Source of the DNA: Streptomyces solicavernae
Lineage (GTDB): Bacteria; Actinomycetota; Actinomycetes; Streptomycetales; Streptomycetaceae
Direction: 5' to 3'
DNA: 64,000 nucleotides
NCBI RefSeq assembly: GCF_029968095.1
Contig: NZ_JASCIR010000021.1
Location: 1-64,000, forward strand
Part shown: piece by piece, positions 7,453 to 15,641 of the stretch
Numbering within the stretch: position 1 is the first letter of the stretch
How the letters are laid out: every line of letters starts with the position of its first letter
The notes under the pieces: generated by a model
What the model saw: only the letters and a program-made list of their open reading frames with translations
Databases searched by the model: none
Told to the model about the DNA's origin: nothing
Made by a program: the position numbers and the translations under genes

Positions 7453-7752
7453 TCAGCAGCGCGGTGCCACGTACCCGTCGCTGCCCGTGCGGATGTACGC
7501 GTCCGAGACGTACCGGCCCGTGCCTATTCGGCTCCAGATGCGGGTCGTCCCCAGCGGGCCCGTGATCGTCTGGCCCGGGGTCTGGCACTGCAGGGTGACG
7601 CGGCTGCCCGCGTCGAGGCGGCCGACCTTGGCGTACGAAGTGCCGGGGCCCGAGCGGACGTTGACATCCGCCACCACCGTGTACGTACGCGTGCTGGCCG
7701 CCGCGGTCTGCATCGCCGAGGCCGTGTCTCTGATCGTGACCTGCTCACTCAT
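7453..7752 (-). CDS. Small bacterial SH3-domain protein
   Basis: The 99-residue protein consists of a short N-terminal segment and one bacterial SH3 (SH3_3) domain, recognisable by VNVRSGPGTSYAKVGRL and the following G.W..I.TGRYVSDAYI pattern. Such domains often bind peptidoglycan peptides, but no signal peptide is visible here, so location is uncertain. ATG 7752 has a GGGGGAG ribosome-binding site; the longer frame to 7848 has none. It lies 112 bp downstream of ilvD on the same strand. Confidence 0.75.
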   Translation of the reverse strand: MSEQVTIRDTASAMQTAAASTRTYTVVADVNVRSGPGTSYAKVGRLDAGSRVTLQCQTPGQTITGPLGTTRIWSRIGTGRYVSDAYIRTGSDGYVAPRC

Positions 7753-7864
7753 GCTGCACTCCCCCGTGTCAGCGGCACGCCGCTGTGCGTGCCGTCCCCC
7801 ATGAGGACGAACGGAGGGCCCCCGCCAGTTCCCTGGACGGGGGCCCACCGCAACGCAAAGTGAC

Positions 7865-9718
7865 TCAGCCGAGCTTGGAGACGTCCCGCACCGCGCCCTT
7901 GTCCGCGCTGGTCGCCATCGCCGCGTACGCCCGCAGCGCGGCGGAGACCTTGCGCTCGCGGCCCTTCGGGGCGTACGTGCCGCCGAGCGTCGTCTCGCGA
8001 CGCGCCAACTCGTCCTCGTCGACGAGGAGTTCGATCTGGCGGTTCGGGATGTCGATGCGGATGCGGTCGCCGTCCTCGACCAGGGCGATCGTGCCGCCGG
8101 AGGCCGCCTCGGGCGAGGCGTGGCCGATGGACAGGCCCGAAGTGCCGCCGGAGAAGCGGCCGTCGGTGATCAGCGCGCAGGCCTTGCCGAGGCCGCGGCC
8201 CTTCAGGTACGAGGTCGGGTAGAGCATCTCCTGCATGCCGGGGCCGCCCTTCGGGCCCTCGTACCGGATGACGACGACATCGCCCTCCTTGACCTGCTGC
8301 GTGAGGATCTTCTCGACCGCCTGCTCCTGCGACTCGCAGACGACCGCCGGGCCCTCGAACGTCCAGATCGACTCGTCGACGCCCGCCGTCTTCACGACGC
8401 AGCCGTCCACCGCCAGGTTGCCCTTGAGGACCGCGAGGCCGCCGTCCTTGGAGTAGGCGTGGGCGACGGAGCGGATGCAGCCGCCCTCGGCGTCCGTGTC
8501 CAGGGTGTCCCAGCGCTCGGACTGCGAGAAGGCCTCGGCGGTGCGCTTGCAGCCGGGCGCCGCGTGCCACAGCTCCTCGGCCTCGGCGGAGACGGCACCA
8601 CTGCGCACATCCCACTCGGCCAGCCAGCTGTCGAGGTCGGCGGAGTGCACGGAGTGCACGTCCTTGTTGAGCAGGCCGCCGCGGTGCAGCTCGCCGAGCA
8701 GGGCCGGGATGCCGCCCGCGCGGTGCACGTCCTCCATGTAGTACGTCTTGCTGCCCGCGACGTTCGGGGCGACCTTCGACAGGCACGGCACCCGGCGCGA
8801 GACCGCGTCGATGGCGTCGAGCCCGAACGGAACGCCCGCCTCCTGCGCGGCGGCGAGCAGGTGCAGGATCGTGTTGGTGGAGCCGCCCATGGCGATGTCG
8901 AGGGCCATGGCGTTCTCGAAGGCGTTGAACGTGGCGATGTTGCGCGGCAGCACGGACGCGTCGTCCTGGCCGTAGTACCGCTCGGTGAGCTCGACGACCG
9001 TGCGGCCCGCGCGCTCGTACAGGCTCTTGCGGGCCGTGTGCGTGGCGAGGACGGAGCCGTTGCCCGGCAGGGACAGGCCGATGGCCTCGGTCAGGCAGTT
9101 CATGGAGTTGGCCGTGAACATGCCGGAACAGGAGCCGCAGGTCGGGCAGGCGTTCTCCTCGATGCGGAGCATGTCCTCGTCGGAGATCTTGTCGTTGACC
9201 GCGTCCGACATCGCGTCGACCAGGTCGAGCGTGCGGACCGTGCCGTCGACGAGGGTGGCGCGGCCGGACTCCATCGGGCCGCCGGAGACGAAGACCGTCG
9301 GGATGTTCAGGCGCAGGGCGGCGTTCAGCATGCCCGGCGTGATCTTGTCGCAGTTGGAGATGCAGATCAGGGCGTCCGCGCAGTGCGCCTCGACCATGTA
9401 CTCCACGCTGTCCGCGATCAGGTCGCGGGACGGCAGGGAGTAGAGCATGCCGCCGTGGCCCATCGCGATGCCGTCGTCCACGGCGATGGTGTTGAACTCG
9501 CGCGGGATGCCGCCCGCTTCCTTGATCGCCTCGGAGACGATCCGGCCGACCGGCTGCAGATGCGTGTGGCCGGGCACGAACTCCGTGAAGGAGTTGGCGA
9601 CGGCGATGACGGGCTTCCGGCCGATGTCCGCGCCGGGTACACCGGAGGCCCGCATAAGGGCGCGGGCGCCCGCCATGTTGCGGCCGTGGGTGACTGTGCG
9701 CGACCTCAGCTCGGGCAT
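7865..9718 (-). CDS. ilvD: Dihydroxy-acid dehydratase
   Basis: It dehydrates 2,3-dihydroxy-isovalerate (and the methylvalerate homologue) to the 2-oxo acid in valine, isoleucine and pantothenate synthesis. The 617 residues match the long-type IlvD. Iron-sulfur ligands are visible in CISNCDKITPGM (about residue 120) and CPTCGSCSGMFTANSMN (about residue 195). Other conserved blocks are GPKGGPGMQEM and GRFSGGTSGLSIGH. It is a single gene preceded by a 160-bp gap; I see no leader-peptide attenuator there. Confidence 0.97.
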   Translation of the reverse strand: MPELRSRTVTHGRNMAGARALMRASGVPGADIGRKPVIAVANSFTEFVPGHTHLQPVGRIVSEAIKEAGGIPREFNTIAVDDGIAMGHGGMLYSLPSRDLIADSVEYMVEAHCADALICISNCDKITPGMLNAALRLNIPTVFVSGGPMESGRATLVDGTVRTLDLVDAMSDAVNDKISDEDMLRIEENACPTCGSCSGMFTANSMNCLTEAIGLSLPGNGSVLATHTARKSLYERAGRTVVELTERYYGQDDASVLPRNIATFNAFENAMALDIAMGGSTNTILHLLAAAQEAGVPFGLDAIDAVSRRVPCLSKVAPNVAGSKTYYMEDVHRAGGIPALLGELHRGGLLNKDVHSVHSADLDSWLAEWDVRSGAVSAEAEELWHAAPGCKRTAEAFSQSERWDTLDTDAEGGCIRSVAHAYSKDGGLAVLKGNLAVDGCVVKTAGVDESIWTFEGPAVVCESQEQAVEKILTQQVKEGDVVVIRYEGPKGGPGMQEMLYPTSYLKGRGLGKACALITDGRFSGGTSGLSIGHASPEAASGGTIALVEDGDRIRIDIPNRQIELLVDEDELARRETTLGGTYAPKGRERKVSAALRAYAAMATSADKGAVRDVSKLG

Positions 9719-9879
9719 CGCCGCTCGCTTCCTACTCCAGGCCCTGCGACGGGTCGGCGGGGCCTACTACGGGTCAGACTGCCTTCGAGAGTACGCCCAA
9801 GATCCAAGATCCGGACACCCTGTCCGAAATGCGGGACGCCGCGCTCACGTACCGGGCACCGCGGCCCGGCGTACGGCGC

Positions 9880-10563
9880 TCAAGGCTGCGTCAGGTACCG
9901 CTGCAGCGTCGGCGCGACCTGCGCGATGATCTCCTCCTGGTCCACCGACGCCAGCGGCTCCACCTTGATCACGTACCGCACGAAGGCGATCCCGATCATG
10001 TGCGAGGCGGCGAGCTCCGCGCGGAACTTCGGCTCCGGCACGTCCAGGTCGCCCGCGACCCGCTCCAGGAGCCGGCGCAGTACGAACGAACGCAGCGCCT
10101 TGGCCGCCGCCTCGTGCGTCACCGCGGAGCGGATCACGGCGAGGAGCGGGGCGCGCGTGGCCGGGTTCTCCCAGATTGAGAAGAAGAACCGGGCGAGCCG
10201 CTCGCCGACCTGCTCGGGGCCTTCGGCCATGACGGCGGGGAGGATCAGGGCGGGCTCGAAGCTGACCTCGATCGCGGCGGCGAAGACCTCGTCCTTGCTG
10301 CCGAAGTAGTGGTGCACGAGCGCCGGGTCGACGCCCGCGACCTTGGCGATGCCGCGTACGGACGTCTTGTCGTAGCCGCGCGCGGCGAACTCGGAGCGGG
10401 CCGCCGTCAGGATCCGCTCGCGGGCCGCGGGGCCCTGGTCCTGCTCGGTGCGCGAGGGCCGCCCGCGGCGGCGCGGGGGCTCGGCGGGCCGGTCGGGCTC
10501 GGCGGGCCGGTCGGGCTGGTCGGGCTCGGCGGGCCGGTCGGGCTCGGCGGGCCCGCCGTTCAC
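9880..10563 (-). CDS. TetR-family transcriptional regulator
   Basis: The 227-residue regulator has a disordered N-tail of Pro-Ala-Glu-Pro-Asp repeats (about residues 5-30), then a TetR helix-turn-helix (ILTAARSEFAARGYDKTSVRGIAKVAGVDPALVHHYFGSKDEVF) and an all-alpha ligand domain. The GTG start overlaps the stop of the upstream isomerase gene in a GTGA (10560-10563), so it is translationally coupled. The ligand is unknown; a substrate or product of the isomerase is a reasonable guess. Confidence 0.9.
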   Translation of the reverse strand: MNGGPAEPDRPAEPDQPDRPAEPDRPAEPPRRRGRPSRTEQDQGPAARERILTAARSEFAARGYDKTSVRGIAKVAGVDPALVHHYFGSKDEVFAAAIEVSFEPALILPAVMAEGPEQVGERLARFFFSIWENPATRAPLLAVIRSAVTHEAAAKALRSFVLRRLLERVAGDLDVPEPKFRAELAASHMIGIAFVRYVIKVEPLASVDQEEIIAQVAPTLQRYLTQP

Positions 10564-11549
10564 GCGCGCTCCGAAGCGGCCCGGCCGGAGGACGCCCGGC
10601 CAGACGAAGCGCCACCGGACGAAGCCCCGCCGGACGAAGCCCTGCCGGACGAAGCCCCGCCGGACGAAGCCCCGCCCGCGGGCGCCCGGCCGGAGGGCGC
10701 CCCGCCGGAAGCAGCCCCGCTCAGGGCGGACGCGAGGTGGAGCCGGGTGAAGGCCAGGGCCTCGGCGAGGTCGGCCTCGCGCTCGGCGCTGGACATGGCG
10801 CGGCGGGTGTTGACCTCGATCACGACATGGCCGTCGAAGCCGCCGAGCGCGAGCCGTTCGAGGAGTTCGGCGCAGGGCTGGGTGCCGCGCCCCGGGACCA
10901 GGTGCTCGTCCTTGGCGGAGCCGTTGCCGTCGGCGAGGTGGATGTGGGCGAGCCGGTCGCCCATGCGGTCCACCATCTCCAGGGCCTCGGTGCGGGCGGT
11001 CGCCGTGTGCGAGAGGTCGACGGTGAAGTGCCGGTAGTCGTCCTTGGTGACGTCCCACTCGGGTGCGTACGCGAGCATCTCGCGGTCGCGGTAGCGCCAC
11101 GGGTACATGTTCTCCACCGCGAACCGCACGTCCGTCTCGTCGGCCATCCGCCACAGGCCGGTGACGAAGTCACGCGCGTACTGCCGCTGCCAGCGGAACG
11201 GCGGGTGCACGACGACCGTGGACGCGCCGAGCTTCTCGGCGGCGGCCTGGGCGCGCTGGAGCTTCACCCACGGGTCGGTGGTCCAGACGCGCTGCGTGAT
11301 CAGCAGGCAGGGCGCGTGCACGGCGAGGACCGGGATGCCGTGGTAGTCGGAGAGGCGGCGCAGGGCCTCGATGTCCTGGCTGACGGGGTCGGTCCAGACC
11401 ATGACCTCGACGCCGTCGTACCCGAGGCGCGCGGCGATCTCGAAGGCCGTCGCCGTCGACTCCGGATAGACCGAGGCGGTCGACAGGGCGACCTTCGCAT
11501 CCGGGACGCGCACCACTGGTTCTGCCACGAAGGACAGGGTACGGGCCAC
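10560..11549 (-). CDS. Sugar phosphate isomerase/epimerase-like TIM-barrel protein
   Basis: This is an AP-endonuclease-2-like (xylose-isomerase-like) TIM barrel of about 270 residues. Metal-site type motifs include VVVHPPFRWQ, FAVENMYPW, HFTVDLSH, HIHLADGNG and VVIEVNTR. A roughly 50-residue C-terminal tail of Ser-Gly-Gly-Ala / Ser-Gly-Arg-Ala repeats follows, an expansion in the last 150 bp of the gene. The start is taken as GTG 11549; an internal GTG at about 11528 (MAEPVVRVPD) is an alternative and neither has a strong ribosome-binding site. Function is assigned by fold only. Confidence 0.82.
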   Translation of the reverse strand: MARTLSFVAEPVVRVPDAKVALSTASVYPESTATAFEIAARLGYDGVEVMVWTDPVSQDIEALRRLSDYHGIPVLAVHAPCLLITQRVWTTDPWVKLQRAQAAAEKLGASTVVVHPPFRWQRQYARDFVTGLWRMADETDVRFAVENMYPWRYRDREMLAYAPEWDVTKDDYRHFTVDLSHTATARTEALEMVDRMGDRLAHIHLADGNGSAKDEHLVPGRGTQPCAELLERLALGGFDGHVVIEVNTRRAMSSAEREADLAEALAFTRLHLASALSGAASGGAPSGRAPAGGASSGGASSGRASSGGASSGGASSGRASSGRAASERA

Positions 11550-11580
11550 GGGGCCCCGCCCGGACGGTGACGTCCGGCAC

Positions 11581-12549
11581 TCACGGAGCAGGGGTGGTCA
11601 TGCTCTCGTCCAGCTGGACGCCCTCCGGAAGGTGGTCGAGGCGGCGCAGGATGACGCCCTCGCGCAGCGCCCAGGGGCAGATCTCCAGGGTCTCGACGCC
11701 GAACAGGTCCATGGCCCCCTCGGCGACGAGCGCGCCCGCGAGCAGCTGGGCCGCGCGCCCCTCGGACACCCCGGGCAGCTCGCCGCGCTCGGCCACGGTC
11801 ATCGCGGCCAGCTGCGGAACCCAGTCCTCCAGGGTCTTCCGCTTCAGCTCCCGCTGGATGTAGAGCCCCTCGGCGGAACGCGCGGCTCCGGCGAGCCTGG
11901 CCAGCTGCTTGAAGGTCTTCGATGTGGCGACCACGTGGTTCGGCGAGCCGAAGCGGCTGAACTCGCCGACGGTTCGGGCGATCTGGGCCCGTACGTGCCG
12001 GCGCAGCGCCTTGACGTCCTGCGGGTCGGCGGGGTCGGCGGGCAGCCAGGCGGAGGTGAGCCGGCCGGCGCCGAGCGGCAGCGAGACGGCCGCGTCGGGG
12101 TCCTCGTCGATGCCGTACGCGATCTCCAGGGAGCCGCCGCCGATGTCGAGGACGAGCAGCTTGCCCGCGGACCAGCCGAACCAGCGGCGGGCCGCGAGGA
12201 ACGTGAGCCGCGCCTCGTCCTCGCCGCTGAGCACCTGCAGCTCGACCCCGGTGGCCTCCTTGACCGCGCGCAGCACCGCGTCGGCGTTGCTCGCCTCGCG
12301 CACGGCGGAGGTGGCGAAGGAGAGTACCTCCTCGCAGCCCTTGTCCTCGGCGGCCTCCAGGGCCTCAAGGACGGTCGTGATCAGCCGGTCGACGCCCTCG
12401 GGGCCGATCGCGCCCGCGGGGTCGAGGAGTTGGGCGAGCCGCAGCTCCGCCTTGTGCGAGTGCGCGGGCAGCGGTCGCGCGCCGGGGTGGGCGTCCACCA
12501 CCAGCAGATGCACCGTGTTCGAACCCACGTCGAGGACACCGAGTCTCAT
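11581..12549 (-). CDS. ppx: Exopolyphosphatase / pppGpp phosphohydrolase family protein
   Basis: The 322-residue member of the Ppx/GppA sugar-kinase-fold family hydrolyses polyphosphate and/or pppGpp. It begins with the phosphate-1 motif DVGSNTVHLLVVD and has SGEDEARLTF (about residue 120) and the phosphate-2 motif VLDIGGGSLEI (about residue 145). It corresponds to the short actinobacterial Ppx form without the C-terminal HD domain. ATG 12549 fits the family N-terminus (MRLGVLDVG). It is divergent from the Cys-rich gene at 12621, with a 71-bp shared promoter region. Confidence 0.9.
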   Translation of the reverse strand: MRLGVLDVGSNTVHLLVVDAHPGARPLPAHSHKAELRLAQLLDPAGAIGPEGVDRLITTVLEALEAAEDKGCEEVLSFATSAVREASNADAVLRAVKEATGVELQVLSGEDEARLTFLAARRWFGWSAGKLLVLDIGGGSLEIAYGIDEDPDAAVSLPLGAGRLTSAWLPADPADPQDVKALRRHVRAQIARTVGEFSRFGSPNHVVATSKTFKQLARLAGAARSAEGLYIQRELKRKTLEDWVPQLAAMTVAERGELPGVSEGRAAQLLAGALVAEGAMDLFGVETLEICPWALREGVILRRLDHLPEGVQLDESMTTPAP

Positions 12550-12620
12550 ACGGAAAACGCTAGCGCCCTCCGCAGGCCCACCGGTCCACTCCACCAGGTC
12601 CGCACGCATACCCTGGATCT

Positions 12621-13505
12621 GTGGCCAAGACGAAAAAGGCGAAGACCGACAAATCTTCCACGGCACCCAAGAAGAACGGGAAGAGCGGGAAGAACGGGCA
12701 GAGCGGGACGAACGGCAAGCACGACGGCAAGCACGGCAAGAAGGCCGGGGCCGCCGTGCCGGACGAGCAGGGCCTGGACTTCGCCCGCGCGTGGGTCGAG
12801 TTTCCCGACCCTGCCGACGACGAGCAGGTCTTCCGCTGCGACCTGACCTGGCTCACCTCGCGCTGGACCTGCATCTTCGGCAGCGGCTGCCAGGGCATCC
12901 AGGCGGGGCGCGCCGACGACGGCTGCTGCACGCTCGGGGCGCACTTCTCCGACGAGGACGACGAGAAGCGCGTCGCAGGGCATGTGGCCAAGCTCACGCC
13001 GGAGATCTGGCAGCACCACGACGTGGGCATGGAGACCGGCTGGATCCAGGAGGACGAGGACGGCGAGCGCCAGACCCGCCGCTTCGAGGGTTCCTGCATC
13101 TTCCAGAACCGCCCGGGTTTCGCGGGCGGCGCGGGCTGCTCGCTGCACATCCTGGCGCTGCGCGAGGGCCGCGAGCCCCTGGAGACCAAGCCGGACGTCT
13201 GCTGGCAGCTCCCGGTCCGCAGGACGTACGAGTGGATCGACCGGCCCGACGACACCCGGGTGCTGCAGATCTCCATCGGCGAGTACGACCGCAGGGGCTG
13301 GGGCCCGGGCGGCCACGACCTGCACTGGTGGTGCACCTCGGCGACCTCGGCGCACGGCGCGGGCGAGCCGGTGTACGTCTCGTACCGCCCGGAGCTGATC
13401 GAGCTGATGGGCAAGGAGGGGTACGAGCGGCTGGCCGAGCTGTGCGAGGAGCGGCTGGCGTCCCAGCTCCCGCTGCTGGCCCCGCATCCGGCGGACCCCG
13501 CCTGA
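12621..13505 (+). CDS. Conserved Cys-rich protein, unknown function
   Basis: The 294-residue protein starts with a Lys-rich low-complexity tail (about 45 residues of KNGKSGKNG type). It continues with a conserved globular part rich in Cys, Trp and acidic residues. Cys are clustered as FRCDLTWLTSRWTC, GSGC and DDGCC within about 40 residues, with more single Cys later (GSC, GAGC, DVC, WWC). The C...CC pattern recalls metal- or iron-sulfur-binding Cys clusters of YkgJ/DUF3109-like proteins, but I cannot confirm membership. GTG 12621. Neighbour ppx is divergent. Confidence 0.7.
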   Translation: MAKTKKAKTDKSSTAPKKNGKSGKNGQSGTNGKHDGKHGKKAGAAVPDEQGLDFARAWVEFPDPADDEQVFRCDLTWLTSRWTCIFGSGCQGIQAGRADDGCCTLGAHFSDEDDEKRVAGHVAKLTPEIWQHHDVGMETGWIQEDEDGERQTRRFEGSCIFQNRPGFAGGAGCSLHILALREGREPLETKPDVCWQLPVRRTYEWIDRPDDTRVLQISIGEYDRRGWGPGGHDLHWWCTSATSAHGAGEPVYVSYRPELIELMGKEGYERLAELCEERLASQLPLLAPHPADPA

Positions 13506-13530
13506 GCCCTGCGCGGCGCCTCGGGCCGGG

Positions 13531-13692
13531 CTGCTGAACCGTCACTGCTCGGCGTTGCACCGTCACTGCTCGGCGTTGCTGAACCGTCACTGCCCGGCGA
13601 TGCACCGTCACTGCTCGGCGTTGCTGAACCGTCACTGCTCAGGGCTGCTGAACCGTCACTGCTCAGGGCTGCTGAACCGTCACTGCTCAGCG
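13531..13692. repeat. Seven tandem 24/21-bp repeats across the stop of the sigma/BACON gene
   Basis: Units at 13531-13554, 13555-13575, 13576-13599, 13600-13620, 13621-13644, 13645-13668 and 13669-13692 share the core GAACCGTCACTGCTC or a trimmed form. All unit lengths are multiples of three. On the minus strand the unit nearest the gene contains its stop codon (13687-13689), and the next two units repeat an in-frame TGA. In a shifted frame the array would encode Ser-Ser-Asp-Gly-Ser-Ala repeats. Confidence 0.9.
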
Positions 13693-15420
13693 GTACGGGC
13701 TCGGTGAGCCCGAACCCGAAGGGCTTGTCGTCGGGTCCGTGGGCGAGGGGCCGGTGGGGCTCGGCTCGGTCGGCGTCGGGTCCGTCGGCGAGGGGTCGGT
13801 GGGGCTCGGGTCGGTCGGAGTGGGGTCCGTCGGCGTGGGGTCCGTGGGGCTCGGGTCGGTCGGCGTCGGGTCGGTGGGCGTGGGGTCCGTGGGGGTCGGG
13901 TCGGGCGGCGAGGTGGGGCGGCCCGGGTCGCTGGGCGAGGGGGAGCCCGCGCCGCGCCCGTCGATCACCACCACCGAGTTCCCCGGACCGATCCGCACGC
14001 GCGCGTGCCACGTGCCCGCGGGCTCCCGGCTCTCGTCGACGTACACCCGGACCGTCGTGGACTGCCCCGGTTCGAGCACCCCCGTGGTCCGGCTCAGCCG
14101 CAGCCAGGACGCGCCCTCGTACGCCGACCAGTGCACCGGGGCGCCTCCGGACGCGGTCAGCGTGATGAGCGTCGAACCCCCGCCGGGCTGGGCGTCCACG
14201 GTCAGCCGCCCGGGCCCCACCCCCGTACGCGAAGGGGCGGCGCCGGGGCTGATCACCTCGACCGAGACGTCCGAGGCGCGGCCGTCGTCCGTGAATCCGG
14301 GGTCGGGCTCGCTGCGCGCGTTGCCCGCGTTCTCGTAGTGGTCCGCGCGGCCGCCCTCCAGGCCCTCGCCGCTGTCCTCGCTGGCGGTGACCGAGCGGCC
14401 GTCCATCGCCTCGCCGGTCAGCGGTGCGCCCCGGTAGGCCGCCCACAGGGCGAGCACCGGGGCCGCGACGACGGTGGCCACGACCGTCGTCGTCACCGCG
14501 CGTGCGCGCATCCGGTCCCGGCGGGCCGCGTGGTCCTTGGGGTCCATGGGGAAGCCCCGCCGGTCGAACCGCGGCGCCTGCCCACGCGCGCGTGGCGCGC
14601 GCGCCATCGCGCCGTGCACGGCGGCCCGCGGCGCCGGGACCACCGGCAGCGCGGCGGGCGCGGCCGCGGTGCCCGGCCAGGCGACGGCCCCCGCGCGCTC
14701 GGCGGTACGGCGGCAGCGTGGGCAGTCGTCGACGTGCCGGACCAGCTCGCGGCGGAGCGCCGCACCCAGGAACACCTGCTGGTCGCCGGTGAGCCGGACG
14801 ATTCCCGGGCAGGCGCCCTTCTCGACGACGGCGAGCGCGGCCCGGGTGCGCTCCACCTCGCAGGCCGCGGCGGCGAGCAGCTCACGCGCGGCGTCCCCGT
14901 CGAGGCCGAGCACGGCCGCGACCTCGCCGGCCGACAGGCCGTGCCGGACCGCGAGCTCCAGGGCCTCGCGCTGCTCGGGGGTGGTGCCTGCGGCCTCCGG
15001 CCAGGCCAGCAGGGCGAGTTGGCGCCGCCGCTCCCCGTCGACCGCGTCCGGGACGGACGCCGCCCCGCCGCCGCTCTGCGCGGGCCGGCCCGCCACATGG
15101 GCGCCGCCCTGCCGCTTGCGCCTGGCCTCGGCGAGCCGGCGCAGACAGGACCAGCGCGCGAGCGCGTACAGCCACGCGCGGCGGGCGTCCGGCTTCTCGG
15201 GGGCGCGTGACGAGCGCCGTTCGGCGAGCGCGAGGACGTCGCCGAGCGCGGCGGTGGCGGCGTCGTGGTCGCACAGCACGGACAGGCAGTACGTGAACAG
15301 GCCGTCCAGATAGGGCTCGTGGCGCGCCGACGGTTCCTGCGGGACGGTCCTGGGCGCACGACGGTGCGCCCGGTGTGCGCCGGTGGTCTTCGTGGGATGC
15401 TCCGGGCTACTGGTCGTCAC
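13687..15420 (-). CDS. Sigma-factor-like / zinc-finger / membrane / BACON fusion protein
   Basis: The 577-residue protein is an unusual fusion. N-terminal residues of about 35-200 resemble ECF sigma regions 2 and 4 (YLDGLFTYCLSVLCDHDAAT...WLYALARWSCLRRL, then HGLSAGEVAAVLGL). A Cys-pair HVDDCPRCRRTAE resembles an anti-sigma zinc finger. A membrane helix follows (TTTVVATVVAAPVLALWAAY, about residue 325). The outer part contains a BACON-like Ig fold (VHWSAYEGASWLRLSRTTGVLEPGQSTTVRVYV) and a tail of (PTDPTPTDPSPTDP) repeats of about 60 residues. GTG 15420. It probably senses at the envelope; whether the sigma part binds RNA polymerase is unknown. It is divergent from radA. Confidence 0.82.
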   Translation of the reverse strand: MTTSSPEHPTKTTGAHRAHRRAPRTVPQEPSARHEPYLDGLFTYCLSVLCDHDAATAALGDVLALAERRSSRAPEKPDARRAWLYALARWSCLRRLAEARRKRQGGAHVAGRPAQSGGGAASVPDAVDGERRRQLALLAWPEAAGTTPEQREALELAVRHGLSAGEVAAVLGLDGDAARELLAAAACEVERTRAALAVVEKGACPGIVRLTGDQQVFLGAALRRELVRHVDDCPRCRRTAERAGAVAWPGTAAAPAALPVVPAPRAAVHGAMARAPRARGQAPRFDRRGFPMDPKDHAARRDRMRARAVTTTVVATVVAAPVLALWAAYRGAPLTGEAMDGRSVTASEDSGEGLEGGRADHYENAGNARSEPDPGFTDDGRASDVSVEVISPGAAPSRTGVGPGRLTVDAQPGGGSTLITLTASGGAPVHWSAYEGASWLRLSRTTGVLEPGQSTTVRVYVDESREPAGTWHARVRIGPGNSVVVIDGRGAGSPSPSDPGRPTSPPDPTPTDPTPTDPTPTDPSPTDPTPTDPTPTDPSPTDPSPTDPTPTEPSPTGPSPTDPTTSPSGSGSPSPYR

Positions 15421-15641
15421 GCGTGCGACGGTATGGGCCGGGCCCTGCGGCGGTCCGCCCGCTTCCGCACCTTTAATCCTTACGGGTGAACAGATCCCTC
15501 GAAAGGGGACAGGAACGCCGCATTCCGTCGCGGTGGCCGGGCGGGGGCGCAAAGGAGCACGCCCCGGTGCACAGGTGCCGGGAGGGCGGTCACGACCGCC
15601 CCCGGGCCGGATTGTCAGTGGCCCCCGCTACGGTTTCGCAC

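Noticed and set aside
12560..14446. Separate protein from the shifted frame through the 24/21-bp repeats
   Set aside because: It lacks a start signal and overlaps the convergent Cys-rich gene on one side and the sigma/BACON gene on the other; kept only as a possible alternative tail.
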